In this document: positions 46,330-57,167 of the stretch, in pieces
How the letters are laid out: the number at the start of each line of letters is the position of its first letter
How positions within the stretch are numbered: position 1 is the first letter of the stretch
DNA from: Lycium barbarum
Taxonomy: Eukaryota > Streptophyta > Magnoliopsida > Solanales > Solanaceae
Direction of reading: 5' to 3'
Length of the DNA stretch: 64,000 nt
Assembly (NCBI RefSeq): GCF_019175385.1
Contig: NC_083341.1
Location: forward strand, 65,877,800-65,941,799
The notes under the pieces: model-generated
The model's database searches: none
The model's input: the letters and a program-made list of their open reading frames with translations, nothing else
Told to the model about the DNA's origin: nothing
Position numbers and translations under genes: made by a program

Positions 46330-47829
46330 TGGTCCACCCCTATCAAGGGGTAAGTTCAGGGCACCAGTACTCACTGCATAACCCTGTTTGTCTCTCTTAC
46401 TTGCGGGAGATACCAATGCTGGAAAATTCTGAGGAGTGAGCTCTGGTGCTACCGCTGTGATATGCAGGGAATTGGCTTGAACTGCCACTCCTCTGCTGTT
46501 AATTACAATACTGGTAGCAGGCTGTTGTTGGGCTTTTTTACTTGGGCCAGCTACCTCATTGATTGTAAGATCACTATTTTTTTTTCGGCAGTGTTTGGTC
46601 TGAAGCCACAGCTGGTTCGATGATACCCTTGGACTTCCATTCCTGGGGGATTCTTCTGTTTACTCTTCTTCTAGTTGGCAGGGCTGTAGGGGGGGGGGGG
46701 GGGGTTGAGTTTTTGGTTGGGGATAGCATTTGTGTCCAATAACCAAACATTTGTCACAATACTCTGGTTTCCAGTCATACATAACCTCTTGCTGGAATTT
46801 TTTGCCCGTGGGATCAATCACCGGAATTTCACTAGGAATTGGTTTAGTAACATTAACCTCCACAAGCATCCTAGCATACGAAACTCTGGACTGATTGGTA
46901 GTGCATTTGTCTGCGAACAATGGCTTCCCTATAGCGCTTGCTATTCTATTTAGCGATTTTGTGCCCCAACAAGACATAGGTAATCTAGGGAATTTGACCC
47001 ATAGTGGGATTTCTGTGGGAAACTGTTGTGAGAAATCAAAGTCAGGAGTCCATGGGTGTAAAATTATGGGTTTGTTGTTGATGGTGAAGGGGCCCGAATA
47101 GAAAATTTCATTCCTATCATCAATGGTGTGAAATCTGATAAGGTAGTAGCCCTCTTCATGGTAATGAAGCTCGGGTGTAACAACATTTGCCCAATTCAAA
47201 TTTATATACCTTTTCATCGCATTGTAGCCTGGAGTTTCTCCTATGACATAAGCAATAAATGCTCTACTCCATTTATCCATCTCCGCCTCGACCTCTTGTT
47301 GCTCTAATTGCACCACCGTCTGACCATTTACTATCATTGGAGGTATGTATTCCAGTGCCATACCATTCGTCGCAAGTCTGTTTTTCTAGAATAAGTTCGT
47401 CCATGGTTGTGGGTGTGGTGGCTCAGTCGCTTGCTCTGTAGGAATCCCGTCAACCCTAGCTTTTGGATCTGTGCTCCCCTTCGTATTTTGTTGTACTGGT
47501 GGTGCTATTGCACATATCAATGGCGACCCACTCGTCTGACCACCATCGGATAAGCTAGGAGGTGTCAATTGCAACCGTTTGGAGACGCCATTGATCGCGG
47601 TAGTGTTCTCCACTCCACCAGTGGTAGGGGTAATGTTGAGCCCCACCGCTGTAACTGGAGTTAGTTGCTCCGGTGGAATCGCCGTGGTGGTGGTACCATC
47701 CGCCTCAAAGCCCTCCGAAATTTTTGTTTGTCCTCTATTATTGCTACCTTCGTTGAGCCAGTTTTTCCGAGGGCGACCGCGCCCACGTTTTTTTCCGGTG
47801 TGTTTTCCACCTTTCCCCATGTTTGCCAC
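46330..47829 (-). pseudogene. LINE ORF1: DUF4283-type nucleic-acid-binding protein
   Basis: MANMGKGGKHTGKKRGRGRP opens a basic N-terminus with an AT-hook-like GRGRPRK. A stop (about 47387) separates it from the DUF4283 region (WSRAFIAYVIGETPGYNAMK, ELHYHEEGYYLIRFHT, WTPDFDFSQQFPTEIPLWVK). Next come LPMSCWGTKSLNRIASAIGK and a CCHC-like knuckle CDKCLVIGHKC. A poly(C) coding tract (seen as G at 46689-46703) gives a proline run; a stop follows at about 46658, after which the frame continues to about 46330 and meets ORF2. ORF1 proteins bind element RNA. Confidence 0.87.
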
Positions 47830-47905
47830 CAGCAGCGCAGGTTAACTTACCTTGCGCCGAGAGCACGGAGGAAGGTTCTTTTCAAAATAGTAGTTTTGAA
47901 AGCAC

Positions 47906-47965
47906 TTTGTCGGTTTTCTTTGTACACCCCTCGAATTTGTCGGTTTTCTTTGTACACCCCTCGAA
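47906..47965. repeat. 30-bp tandem duplication at the LINE 5' junction, containing the right TIR
   Basis: TTTGTCGGTTTTCTTTGTAC with the following CACCCCTCGAA occurs twice in a row. Each copy contains the TGTACACCCCT terminus of the small TIR element split by the LINE. Confidence 0.92.
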
Positions 47966-49351
47966 TCACAGAAATCAATCAATTGAAATTTGTGAAACAT
48001 AATTCAACTGGACTAATGTTTTACCAAAATATAATCACTGTATGCAGCTCTGAATTTAGAAGTAAAAGAGGGAAATAAATGAAAGAGATAATTTCCTCTT
48101 ATAAACATTTGCGTAATCATCCAAGAAAAGACGAAGAAATTTACTTAAAGTAATTAAGCAATTAGTAATAAAACAAAGGAGAGGAAGGGGTCAAAATATA
48201 AATCTCTCTCTTTGTGCCTACAATTTATTTTAAATTTGTTTGGTGCAAACAATTTATTTTAATTAGACATACTTGTATTCTTATTTAATTTTTTCAACGT
48301 TGATTTGTTTGATTGTAGCAAGTGGTGTCCATGTCCTTGATATACTTGGTGAAAAATCAAAGAGCCCGCGTAGGAGAGAACAAAAAAGCCGCTGTCTCGC
48401 AAAAACTGGCACCAGCAATTTTTTTTGTTTTTATTTTAGCATTTACCTAATAATATACTCTAAAAGTGTAATTTTTTTACACTATTGAGTGTAGTTTAAC
48501 TTCTTGTCCCTTTTATTTTCAAATTACTAATTTCCTTTACTATGATCAGTTACATGTAATTACTTTATAAGCTATCTAGTTGTAGAAGATTTATTTAACA
48601 AAATCTATGTAAATAAGTCTAACCTTATATACCTCACAAGGGCGAATTCCAAATGGACTGTGTGAAATTATTAAATCAAAACTCGTGTAAGTCATAACAC
48701 ATACTTCAAATTGTGGCCCAATGTCATTACAATTTTTCTGGATTCTCATGACAAAATTCAAAGTTAAGTATCGCTCTCAATTTATTTCACAAATTAAATT
48801 AACAGAAATAAGAGTTAAAGAATTATAGATCAATCACGATATATCTAGCCTAAATTATTATTGAAAGAGATACAGTCAAGAAAATGCAATTAATAAACTT
48901 TCCGCCTGGAGCCGTTGGAAACAGCTTTCCTCCAAAAGCTTCCAAAATCACATAGAAACAAAGTCAACATGGGGGGCAGCCAAGTCGAGTCTTTTTTTTC
49001 AACCAATACTTATGACTTCTTCTGCTACAGTTCTGGTTAAGAATCGCAGTAGATCTAATTTGTACTTGTACAAGTTCAATTTCTTACTTTGAATTTACCT
49101 TACATATATTTGCTGACAGTAAAAAAACAATTTTATTGTACTTTTACTAATTGTTAAAAAAAAACCTCAATAAAAGGTTACTTATCATATTTTTACAGCT
49201 AGGTATAAGTTCTATATGCTAGTCCCCGTAGTATAAGAAACTTATTACACCATCTCTATACATAAACTTAAATTCTTTACAGATTAATAAACATCATTGT
49301 TGCACAAAATAATTTGTATAATAACTTTTAAGCGACCTAATAGTATAAAAG
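47966..49351. other. Intergenic, no gene recognised
   Basis: AT-rich. Short frames at 48273-48488 and elsewhere match nothing known to me. CAACATGGGGGGCAGC at 48967 also occurs at 11549, probably by chance. Confidence 0.4.
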
Positions 49352-49363
49352 CATTTGCACTAT

Positions 49364-49591
49364 TTTTTTTTTCTTGGTAACAAGGGAACCCGTAGCGCTA
49401 CTCTTAGGATGCGCTCTAAGTAAATCTCGCTCCAACATAATAGTCCACAAATCACACGAGATATAAATCACACTAGGCAAGCCCTCTGCGACAAACTCGA
49501 CCGAGAAATGCATGTAGGTGTGGTATCTTAACCAGGACCCCCCATTTTGAAGATCCTCAGCTCAACCAACTCGGTCACCACCGAAGTGACA
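49364..49591 (-). mobile_element. tRNA-derived SINE
   Basis: Read on the minus strand it begins in a tRNA-like head (GTGACCGAGTTGGTTGAGCT, an A-box-like stretch) with GGGGGTCCTGGTTAAGATACC as a possible weak B box, and ends in GGTTCCCTTGTTACCAAG plus an A run (T run at 49363-49372). The flanks CATTTGCACTATT (49352-49364) and CATTTACACTATT (49592-49604) are a 13-bp target duplication with one mismatch. It would use LINE enzymes for mobility. Confidence 0.8.
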
Positions 49592-50012
49592 CATTTACAC
49601 TATTAATGTATTTTAATAGTCTTTTACTTTATAACCGCGCATTTGTACACATAAATGATGTTAGTGGAAGTGCACTTAGTGGAAGTGCACATACAAACAC
49701 GCGCTATAACGTGGGGAAAGGAAAGACGTATTCACGACAAATACAGTTGACTTAATATAACTCAGAAATATACAAAATAAATACCCAGAAGTAAATAAAA
49801 AAATACATGAGGTCATGATGATATTTATATAAAGGAGACTGGGAGCCTCTTTTCTTTGTATCTGGTAGAGAGAGCAGTTGGGTACGACATACTTGAATAT
49901 TATTAGCACCACCTCTTTCCTTATAAAGTTCAACATTTTTCATCACAAGAAAACCCAATAACTCGGTTTCCTTTTCTTGCTCATCAATCAACATTTCAAG
50001 AAGACATTTTTC

Positions 50013-50020
50013 TATATATA
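50013..50020 (+). promoter_or_regulatory. Putative TATA box of the kinase gene
   Basis: TATATATA about 70 bp before the start codon, leaving room for a short 5' leader. The SINE ends about 420 bp upstream of it. Confidence 0.5.
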
Positions 50021-50088
50021 CGCAATTCCTTTTAAGGCATTCCTCAGAGAATATAGAACATTCGTTTATTTATTTTTGGCATAAAGTG

Positions 50089-52762
50089 ATGAAGATTACG
50101 TGGGAATCTCTAGTTCCTACTTGTTGTAAAGTTGATAATCCAAAGCCAAAGCCGAAGTTGAAGGAGATCAAATTGGTGTCAAAACAAAGTTCATTTCATA
50201 GGATTTCTATTTCGGATTTCAGTGCTTCAACTATTAATTCAGAGGACCTTTCAATTTCTCTTGCTGGTTCAAATAGTCATGCTTTCACTCTTCAAGAATT
50301 AAAAGTGATCACTCAGAATTTTTCTTGGAGTAATTTCCTTGGTGAAGGAGGGTTTGGACCAGTTCACAAAGGTTTCATTGATGATAAACTTAGACCTGGT
50401 TTGAAGGCTCAACCTGTGGCTGTAAAGCTTTTGGATTTAGATGGTACTCAAGGTCATAGAGAATGGCTGGTTAGACAATTACCTTAACTGCCCTTTTCCT
50501 CACTATATCTTACTCTATCCTTTAAATATTCTGTCATATACTTGTTGGATCCTTCAAAAGTGATATTACAAAAAGGAGAAAAAATCAAAAATTAATTGGG
50601 AACCGATTCCTCTTTCCTTGTTCCTTTAGATAAATAATTCAACATTCAACCAAGTACATCATTTAGCCTTTTTGGATCATAGATGCCAGCAGATAATATT
50701 ATGTCAACATTCTAGAATATATTTATTGAAAATAACTAATTTGGTGAAGACACCATGGGTTCTTGTGCACCACAAATTAGCCTATAAATCGGGCTTGGTC
50801 AATATGGATGTGACAACATTTTTTTAAAGATTAATTTATCATATGCTTGATAAATCATTGTATAATTTAACTTTGTTATAAATCATTTGATTAATTTTTG
50901 TTATTTATTCTGAGCAGACTGAAGTGATATTTCTTGGGCAATTGCGGCATCCACATTTGGTGAAGTTGATCGGATATTGTTGTGAAGAGGAACACAGAGT
51001 GTTGGTGTATGAATACATGCCCAGAGGCAGCTTAGACAATCAGCTCTTTAGAAGTATGCTTCTCTCTTTTACCATTCCACTAACTAGCTACCTAATATGA
51101 GACTTTTAAGAAATTGCATACGCTAAAGAATTATCTATTGTCACGGGTCAATTTAATTTAATCCTGTAAAAATTCTTTACACAAAAACATGAAGTCGAAT
51201 TTTAAGGAATATTCGTGTCTTTTTGGCTTTTAGAGCTTCAATCTACTTTCACGTTTACATGTAGCTGTATCCCATATAAAACCACTTGTCCAACTCGTGT
51301 GAATATTAGTAGTACTTATAATTTACGAATTTGTAGAGGAAGAAGAAAAGGTGGAATAGAAAAGGTAAGTTACAGTATAAATGTGTGACAATTGACCTTA
51401 GAATTGGTCCACTGTTTCCCTTTTTACCTATATCTATGAAGGCTTATGAAATAGAATCAGTCTACTCAAGTTTGGTAAAAAGCAATTGTCATTTGATCTA
51501 TACGTAGAAATCTCACTTCAACTCATTATTATTGGATACATATCAGAATATATACTTGTTTAAATTAAATTATATACAACTTGTGTTCACGTTGTTTCCC
51601 GAATGAAATAAAAGATTTAAAAAAAATTGTTGTTCCCATGACATTTTGAGAAAACATAATCCAATTGATTGTTCAATTAAATAACCTTTTTTATTGATAT
51701 TGCAGGATATTCCGTATCGCTTCCATGGTCAACACGGATGAAAATAGCACTTGGAGCAGCAAAAGGCCTAGCTTTCCTCCATGAAGCTGAAAAACCAGTC
51801 ATATATCGCGATTTCAAGGCTTCAAACATCTTGTTAGACTCGGTTAGTTCCTATTTATTTGTTTCGAGTTTAACTTCTTTATACTGGCCTAACATAATAG
51901 TAATGTTTATACTATAACATCACTTAAAAAATAACTACGTATTGACTGATTAATTTCTATTGTGTCCTTTTCTTCAGGATTACAATGCGAAACTCTCAGA
52001 TTTTGGACTTGCAAAAGATGGTCCAGAAGGAGATGACACGCACGTCTCCACCCGAGTCATGGGAACCCACGGCTACGCTGCTCCTGAATACCTCATGACT
52101 GGTAAAATTTCGTTCATTGAACCTAATGACTTAATATTTTAGATTCGTCTCTGATAATTTGTAACACTAATGTTTTTTCAAATTTAATTTATTCAGGTCA
52201 TTTGACTGCAGCAAGTGACGTATACAGTTTCGGAGTAGTATTGTTGGAACTTCTAACTGGCAGAAGATCAGTCGATAAAAGTCGTCCAAACAGAGAACAA
52301 AATTTAATAGATTGGGCAAGACCTCAACTGAAAGATCCGCGAAAACTACGTAGAATAATGGATCCAAGATTAGAAGGTCTATATTCTGAAGGTGGCGTTC
52401 AAAAAGCAGCATTATTAGCTTACCAGTGTTTAAGTCATAGGCCAAAAGCTAGACCAGAAATGAGCACAGTGGTGAAAACACTTGAACCATTGAAGGATTA
52501 TAAGGATATTTCAACCATGACATTTGTGTATATTGCTCCAGTTGAAGGGAAAGAATTGTGTAAAGATAGTGAAAAGGAAAACCAAAAGGAAAACCAAAAG
52601 GAAATGAAGAAAAGAAATACTAACTCTCATCATCATCATCATAGAAAAAGTCCTCAAAGTTCAACAATTTACTCAGAGAAGGCTCTACACAAGAGATTAA
52701 GCCCAAATTCGCCATTGCACAATGATTCCATAGATCTTAAGATTGAAGACCAAATTGTATAG
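50089..52762 (+). CDS. Receptor-like cytoplasmic kinase, class VII, RIPK-like (five exons, 447 aa)
   Basis: Exons 50089-50469, 50918-51053, 51706-51842, 51978-52101 and 52197-52762; all four introns are GT-AG and the joined frame is open. ATG at 50089 is preferred; the GTG one codon before is not a plant start. Serine/threonine kinase: glycine loop LGEGGFGPV (84-92), ATP-binding Lys113 (AVK), YRD in place of HRD with catalytic Asp208 (IYRDFKASN), DFG Asp226, activation loop [10 protein letters not shown] (247-256). The N-terminus PTCCK (10-14) offers cysteines for palmitoylation, and there is no N-myristoyl glycine. The tail (about 390-447) is basic, with five histidines. Closest remembered relatives are RIPK and other RLCK-VII kinases acting at the plasma membrane in immune and receptor signalling. 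The family call is firm; the orthologue is inference. It is the only intact host gene here. Confidence 0.93.
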
Positions 52763-53327
52763 ATCGAGAAAATACATCCACTATTCGTTTAATTTTTTAT
52801 ATACTTTATAATAGTTTAAGATATATTTATTAGCTACAAGAGCGAAAAGGCTCAATTCTTTTTTTTTTTTTTCTTTTCATTGAATGAAAGTTGTATTTAT
52901 TAGTTGGTTTTTTAATCATGCTTGAGATTTGTTTAGCAGTTGAACAATTCGGAAGAAAAATCACTGTTAGTTAAGACAAGACAGATATCGACTTTGTATA
53001 TGCTGTATTCCTTTTCAGAGTTTTTTAAGTAATAAATATATATTTTACAGCGTAAATAATTTTTATGCCATCAAACTACTTTTATCTATTATAGCATAGC
53101 AGGTAACATATCTAATTTTCAATATTTTGATTTTCACATTTTAAAGAGGCTTACTTGTAAATATTTTTAAAATGACTTGATTGTTTAAAGTCAAAAAATT
53201 ACTTTCACTGATGATGTATTAAACCTAGACTTTTTCGTAAAAGCAACATTACATAATCATCAAATTACAACTAAGCTGTATGAGTGATGCCACTATTCAT
53301 GCCATGCCTATAATTACAAATGATTGT
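52763..53327. other. 3' flank of the kinase gene, no further gene
   Basis: AT-rich. A T run lies at about 52857-52872 and AATAAATATA at about 53031 could serve as a polyadenylation signal. ATTGT at 53323-53327 abuts the LTR that follows and is the candidate left target duplication. Confidence 0.45.
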
Positions 53328-54770
53328 TGATAGATCAAATTACACCTTTTAATAACGTAAAGTGGATAATGTCAAATATAGTAACTCAACAAGATTGGGG
53401 TCGAATTCCATAGAGAACATGGTGTGAAAAGTTTACTAAACAAGTATTATACTAATCTTGCGGTCCTGGTGTATTCCAGAAAAAAGGGTTTTATAAGAGT
53501 TTTGGGTTGTGGACTAATTTAGATTGACTAGTAATTTAAAGTTGTAAATATATGGGTAAAAAGAACCAAGGTTGTGTCCCTATCAGATAAAGTGTATGAT
53601 CATGGGTCTTGATCTTGATATACTTCTAATGGATCGTTGTATGGATGCACTTAACCTCTATGTGAATCTAGAGTATTTCCCAATAAGAAAAGATTATTTC
53701 TTTCTATGCTTTTTCCAAAGATAAGAAAGTATGCATGAAGAACGGTTAATTATGCCAAGTAAATTCCTCTTATTCCTAAGTGAATTTATTAAATTAGATT
53801 TAAAGCCTCGAGTTCTTGTTATTTGGTAAGAACAAACCCTAATTATTTTCCCAAATAAACCAAAGTTTATGGCGCTAGCTAATGTTTGCAACCACTAACT
53901 ATATGATTAAAACGAAGAACAAATAAACCCCAACAATCCATTATGCGTACATCAATCACAATCCCCAATCACAAAACACCCATCCTTGGGTTCACAACCT
54001 TAGTAAATAAATTTAGCTACTCATAGAAGAAGAAGAACAACAATAATAAATAATTGAGATCATAATGCTTACGAATGATTGATTGGAATTGAAGAGAAAA
54101 TAATTGTAATTGTTTATAATCCCAAAAAGACTTCAAAAACTATGAGTATTCAACGCTAAGGAAATAAAACTGAAATCTGGTAAATTGTAGCCTACAAGAA
54201 ACCTACATCAGGTATTTATAAGAGTCTAAGTCGTGAAGAATATGTTGACAAAATTTCCCTTGACGGATCAACATACGGACCGTAAATATTATACGGTCCG
54301 TTAAATCTGTTGTTCCTGTCCATAAAATCTCCTTCTGCTACCCAGATCTACGCTCCATTTTTACGGATCGTAAATATTTACGGTCCGTATAACTGGTCCG
54401 TAAGTTCTTCTTTCAGTTGAGACTTGCTGTAACTGATCTACGGTGGCATTTACGGACCGTAAATAATGTACGGTCCATACTTTCTGCCGAGAATTCCCTC
54501 TTCAAGTATGAGACTTCTCCGTCACTGATCTACGGTTGAATTGACGGTCCATAAATATTATACGGTCCGTCTTTTTGCTCTGTAAAATCCCAGCTTCAGT
54601 TATTTCTCTTTCTTGAACATCTCTTTAAGCCATTTTCACGACTTTCGCCACAAACATGATAAATACCTGCAACATAACACAAACACATCAAAAGACCCAA
54701 ACTTGCTTGAAAAACAAGTAAAACTCGCCGTCAACAAGCATCAAATGTGTCGGAATTTCGCGACACATCA
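53328..54770 (-). repeat. 3' LTR of the minus-strand Athila-like element (1,443 bp)
   Basis: On the minus strand it starts TGATGTGTCGCG at 54770 and ends GATCTATCA at 53328. It is homologous to 26583-27993. U3 palindromes: TACGGACCGTA (54274-54284, 54451-54461), TACGGATCGTA (54362-54372), TACGGTCCGTA (54379-54389), in modules about 90 bp apart. A TATAAATACC box (54211-54220) lies about 54 bp downstream in the minus direction. Confidence 0.87.
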
Positions 54771-54786
54771 ACACCCCCAACTTAAA
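54771..54786 (-). other. Polypurine tract of the minus-strand Athila-like element
   Basis: The minus strand reads TTTAAGTTGGGGGTGT just before the LTR. It is preceded by a 7-bp hairpin TTGCTTG/CAAGCAA with loop AGGA (54791-54808). Confidence 0.75.
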
Positions 54787-56325
54787 GTCTTTGCTTGTCC
54801 TCAAGCAAGTCATACAATGCAAACGACTCAACTAACATAGATATAAATAGAATAACAATGTCTACAATGGTTTTGACTAAGAACTACCAGCTTACATACA
54901 TGATTTCCCTTGACTAACCCTCTCAATTCAAAACAGTTCAACTCAGATGTATGATTCAAAACACGTCATGACTAACAATGAATCTTCCATAAATGACAGC
55001 AAGTTATTGGAACTATTGATGCACGCTCAAACACTACTTTTGGGTAAGTATTCAATATTGCTCAACCTTCATGCCCTCACACAGACCAAAGAATGTCCCA
55101 CACACATATATACAAAGAATTTGGGACGAAGACGAAAGAGAAAAGAAACACTCACATTTACAAAGACGTTCACACACTACAAATGCACATCCCATATGCT
55201 TGCCCTTAATTTCAATGCTTTAACTTCGGACAGTTCAGTCGTGATCACACTAGGACTTGTTCTCGGCTTGTAATGTAAGCTTAGGGATGGGTAGAATACT
55301 CATTTAGGAATTAGTGACTCACCCTCCTTGAACACTACATTTTTCTTTTACCTTGATTCACCTCTCAATTTTCTCCCTTTGTTTTCACTTGTTCGGCCTC
55401 GATGTGTGTTGCTTGTTAATGAAACTACTTTCTTTTTATACTGCACTTTTTCTGATTTTCTTTTTCTTTTTTTTTCTTTTTTTTTCTTTTTCTAACTCCG
55501 ACATCGAATCATGACTGGATAACTCACGTCACCCATAACTTAGGCTTTTAGCCTCTTCTTCACACTTATGTCACCCCCCAACTTAGGCGTTTCGCCTTTT
55601 TCTCTAATAGTGTCAAGGAGGGAACGAGTGCAAAGATGGATTCACTCAAAACTAGTACGGGTTTGTTAATGGCTAGTCAAGAAAAAGGTCAGGCTCAAAA
55701 GGGGAAACTAGGGATTACTTGCATCACAGACTAAGGCTTATCAGGAAATAGTGACTGAATTCCAAAGAAAGCCTACAATCACTTCACAACCAAACTATCC
55801 TAAGTATTCAAGCATGAAAAACCAGGCAAGTTCTAGATTGTAAAAGCAGAGTATGAACACAACTAATGTACTCACACACATAATGGCATAAGGATCACTT
55901 CAATTACTACCCAAGTAACATTCGACACACATAATATCCCAATATTCCAACTGTCATAAACAAAAGCATGCATGTCAATACACAACATATCCCGAGTATC
56001 CACATCATTTTATTTTTCAGAGAGGGGTAATTGTTTTCATCAAATAATTTTCAGAATCAACATGCATAGCTTTAAGTTCATTAACCACTACCATCTAAGT
56101 CATAGCTATTCTATCTTATCTATACAACCTAAACATGCCGGTTTCAACAGAAATAAAACCCCTCAGCAAAAATACTCTGGCAAAGAAAAGTCAAAGGGGT
56201 TCCTAAACACACATTTACATTACAATAACATCAAGTAGTCCCACCCCCAACTAAAAAAATTATGCACTGTCCTCAGTGCATCAATGTAAGCATAAAAAAA
56301 CAAGGGTTAGGACTACCGAGGCACT
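54787..56325 (-). other. 3' non-coding region of the minus-strand Athila-like element
   Basis: It contains hairpin AGGCG/CGCCT (55585-55597) next to TTGGGGGGTGA, and hairpin ATGCACTG/CAGTGCAT with loop AGGA (56262-56281) next to TAGTTGGGGGTGGGAC, matching the modules of the plus-strand element. A pyrimidine-rich block lies at 55446-55495 (purine-rich on the sense strand). Confidence 0.6.
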
Positions 56326-57167
56326 CTAGGCGCGATGCTCATCCTGCTGTGCACCCACCGCATCAGTATCGGCGGGTGCTGGATCAATAGTACTGCTAGG
56401 AGGCTCGGACTGACTCTGTGGGAGTGGGTCCTCTGCTAGGACAGTAGTCACGGCCTCTTCAGGTACCACAATACTGGGCACATTCTGCTCAACAGAGGGA
56501 TCTATGTTGCTCGATGCCCCCGTGAAGTGGTAGTCAATAAGGGACTGCCGTGTGGCTCTCTTCAGCTGGCGCTCCTTTAACTCAATTGGGTCCAACCCCT
56601 CACTATCATCCCCAGATCTCGGCCTCTCGCCTCTATCTTGGGCTGAGGGCTCCTCTCTTGACAGTCGCACCACTGGCACTAAAGATGCCAAATCTATCGG
56701 CATTGCTGGTTGAGGAGGGTCTGTAAAGACTCCTCCCTCCTTCACCTGAAGCGCAAGGACCTCGTCCTTCAGTTACGCAATATCCTTCTTTACCGTTTTC
56801 ATCTCAGCTGCTGACGACACGTTTTCCAACTCAAGGCCTCTCCTCTCAATACCATCAATTCTAGAGTGAATTTGACAGTGTGATTGGGTGAGGGACTCCT
56901 GTAGCGGCTCCATCTCCTTTCAGACTGCCCGCGCTATTACCCCTTCCAACTCCTCCAATAAGCTAGCAATCTGTCGATCAGCCCTGTTCGCCTTCACATA
57001 GGAGTCGTGGAAGTTCTATCTATTAAATGGAATAATGACACCCCAGGAAGTGCTGTAGATATGGGGGTGACTCTAGGAGCAGGCGGGGCAGTCGTGATGG
57101 CAGGCTCAACAGTGATCTCATGGGCTGCTGAAGAGGTGGGACCCGAAGAGGACTCGAGGACCGTTGT
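56326..57167 (-). pseudogene. Extra retroelement ORF, C-terminal part
   Basis: Continues the frame interrupted by the solo LTR. It has a heptad-like segment (IHSRIDGIERRGLELEN, VSSAAEMKTVKKDIA), a stop at about 56774, then an acidic, proline-rich tail ending QQDEHRA at 56326. It corresponds to the coiled-coil and acidic tail of the plus-strand copy (24160-24849). Confidence 0.72.

Larger units (their letters stand above)
42813..47905 (-). mobile_element. LINE (L1-type non-LTR retrotransposon), nearly full length, decayed
   Basis: Minus-strand order: ORF1 (47829 to about 46330), ORF2 (46321-42963), 3' UTR, and a poly(A) tail seen as a T run at about 42813-42831. The flanks TTTGTCGATTTT (left) and TTTGTCGGTTTT (right, 47906) look like the target duplication, placing the insertion inside a small TIR element. 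Only a handful of stops and one frameshift interrupt the ORFs, so it is comparatively recent. Confidence 0.9.

Noticed and set aside
42052..47961. Firm hAT assignment for the split TIR element
   Set aside because: No 8-bp target duplication was found at either possible right end.
47579..48078. Plus-strand frames over the LINE 5' end
   Set aside because: Antisense shadows of ORF1.
50086..50088. GTG as start of the kinase
   Set aside because: Plant nuclear genes do not normally start at GTG; ATG follows immediately at 50089.
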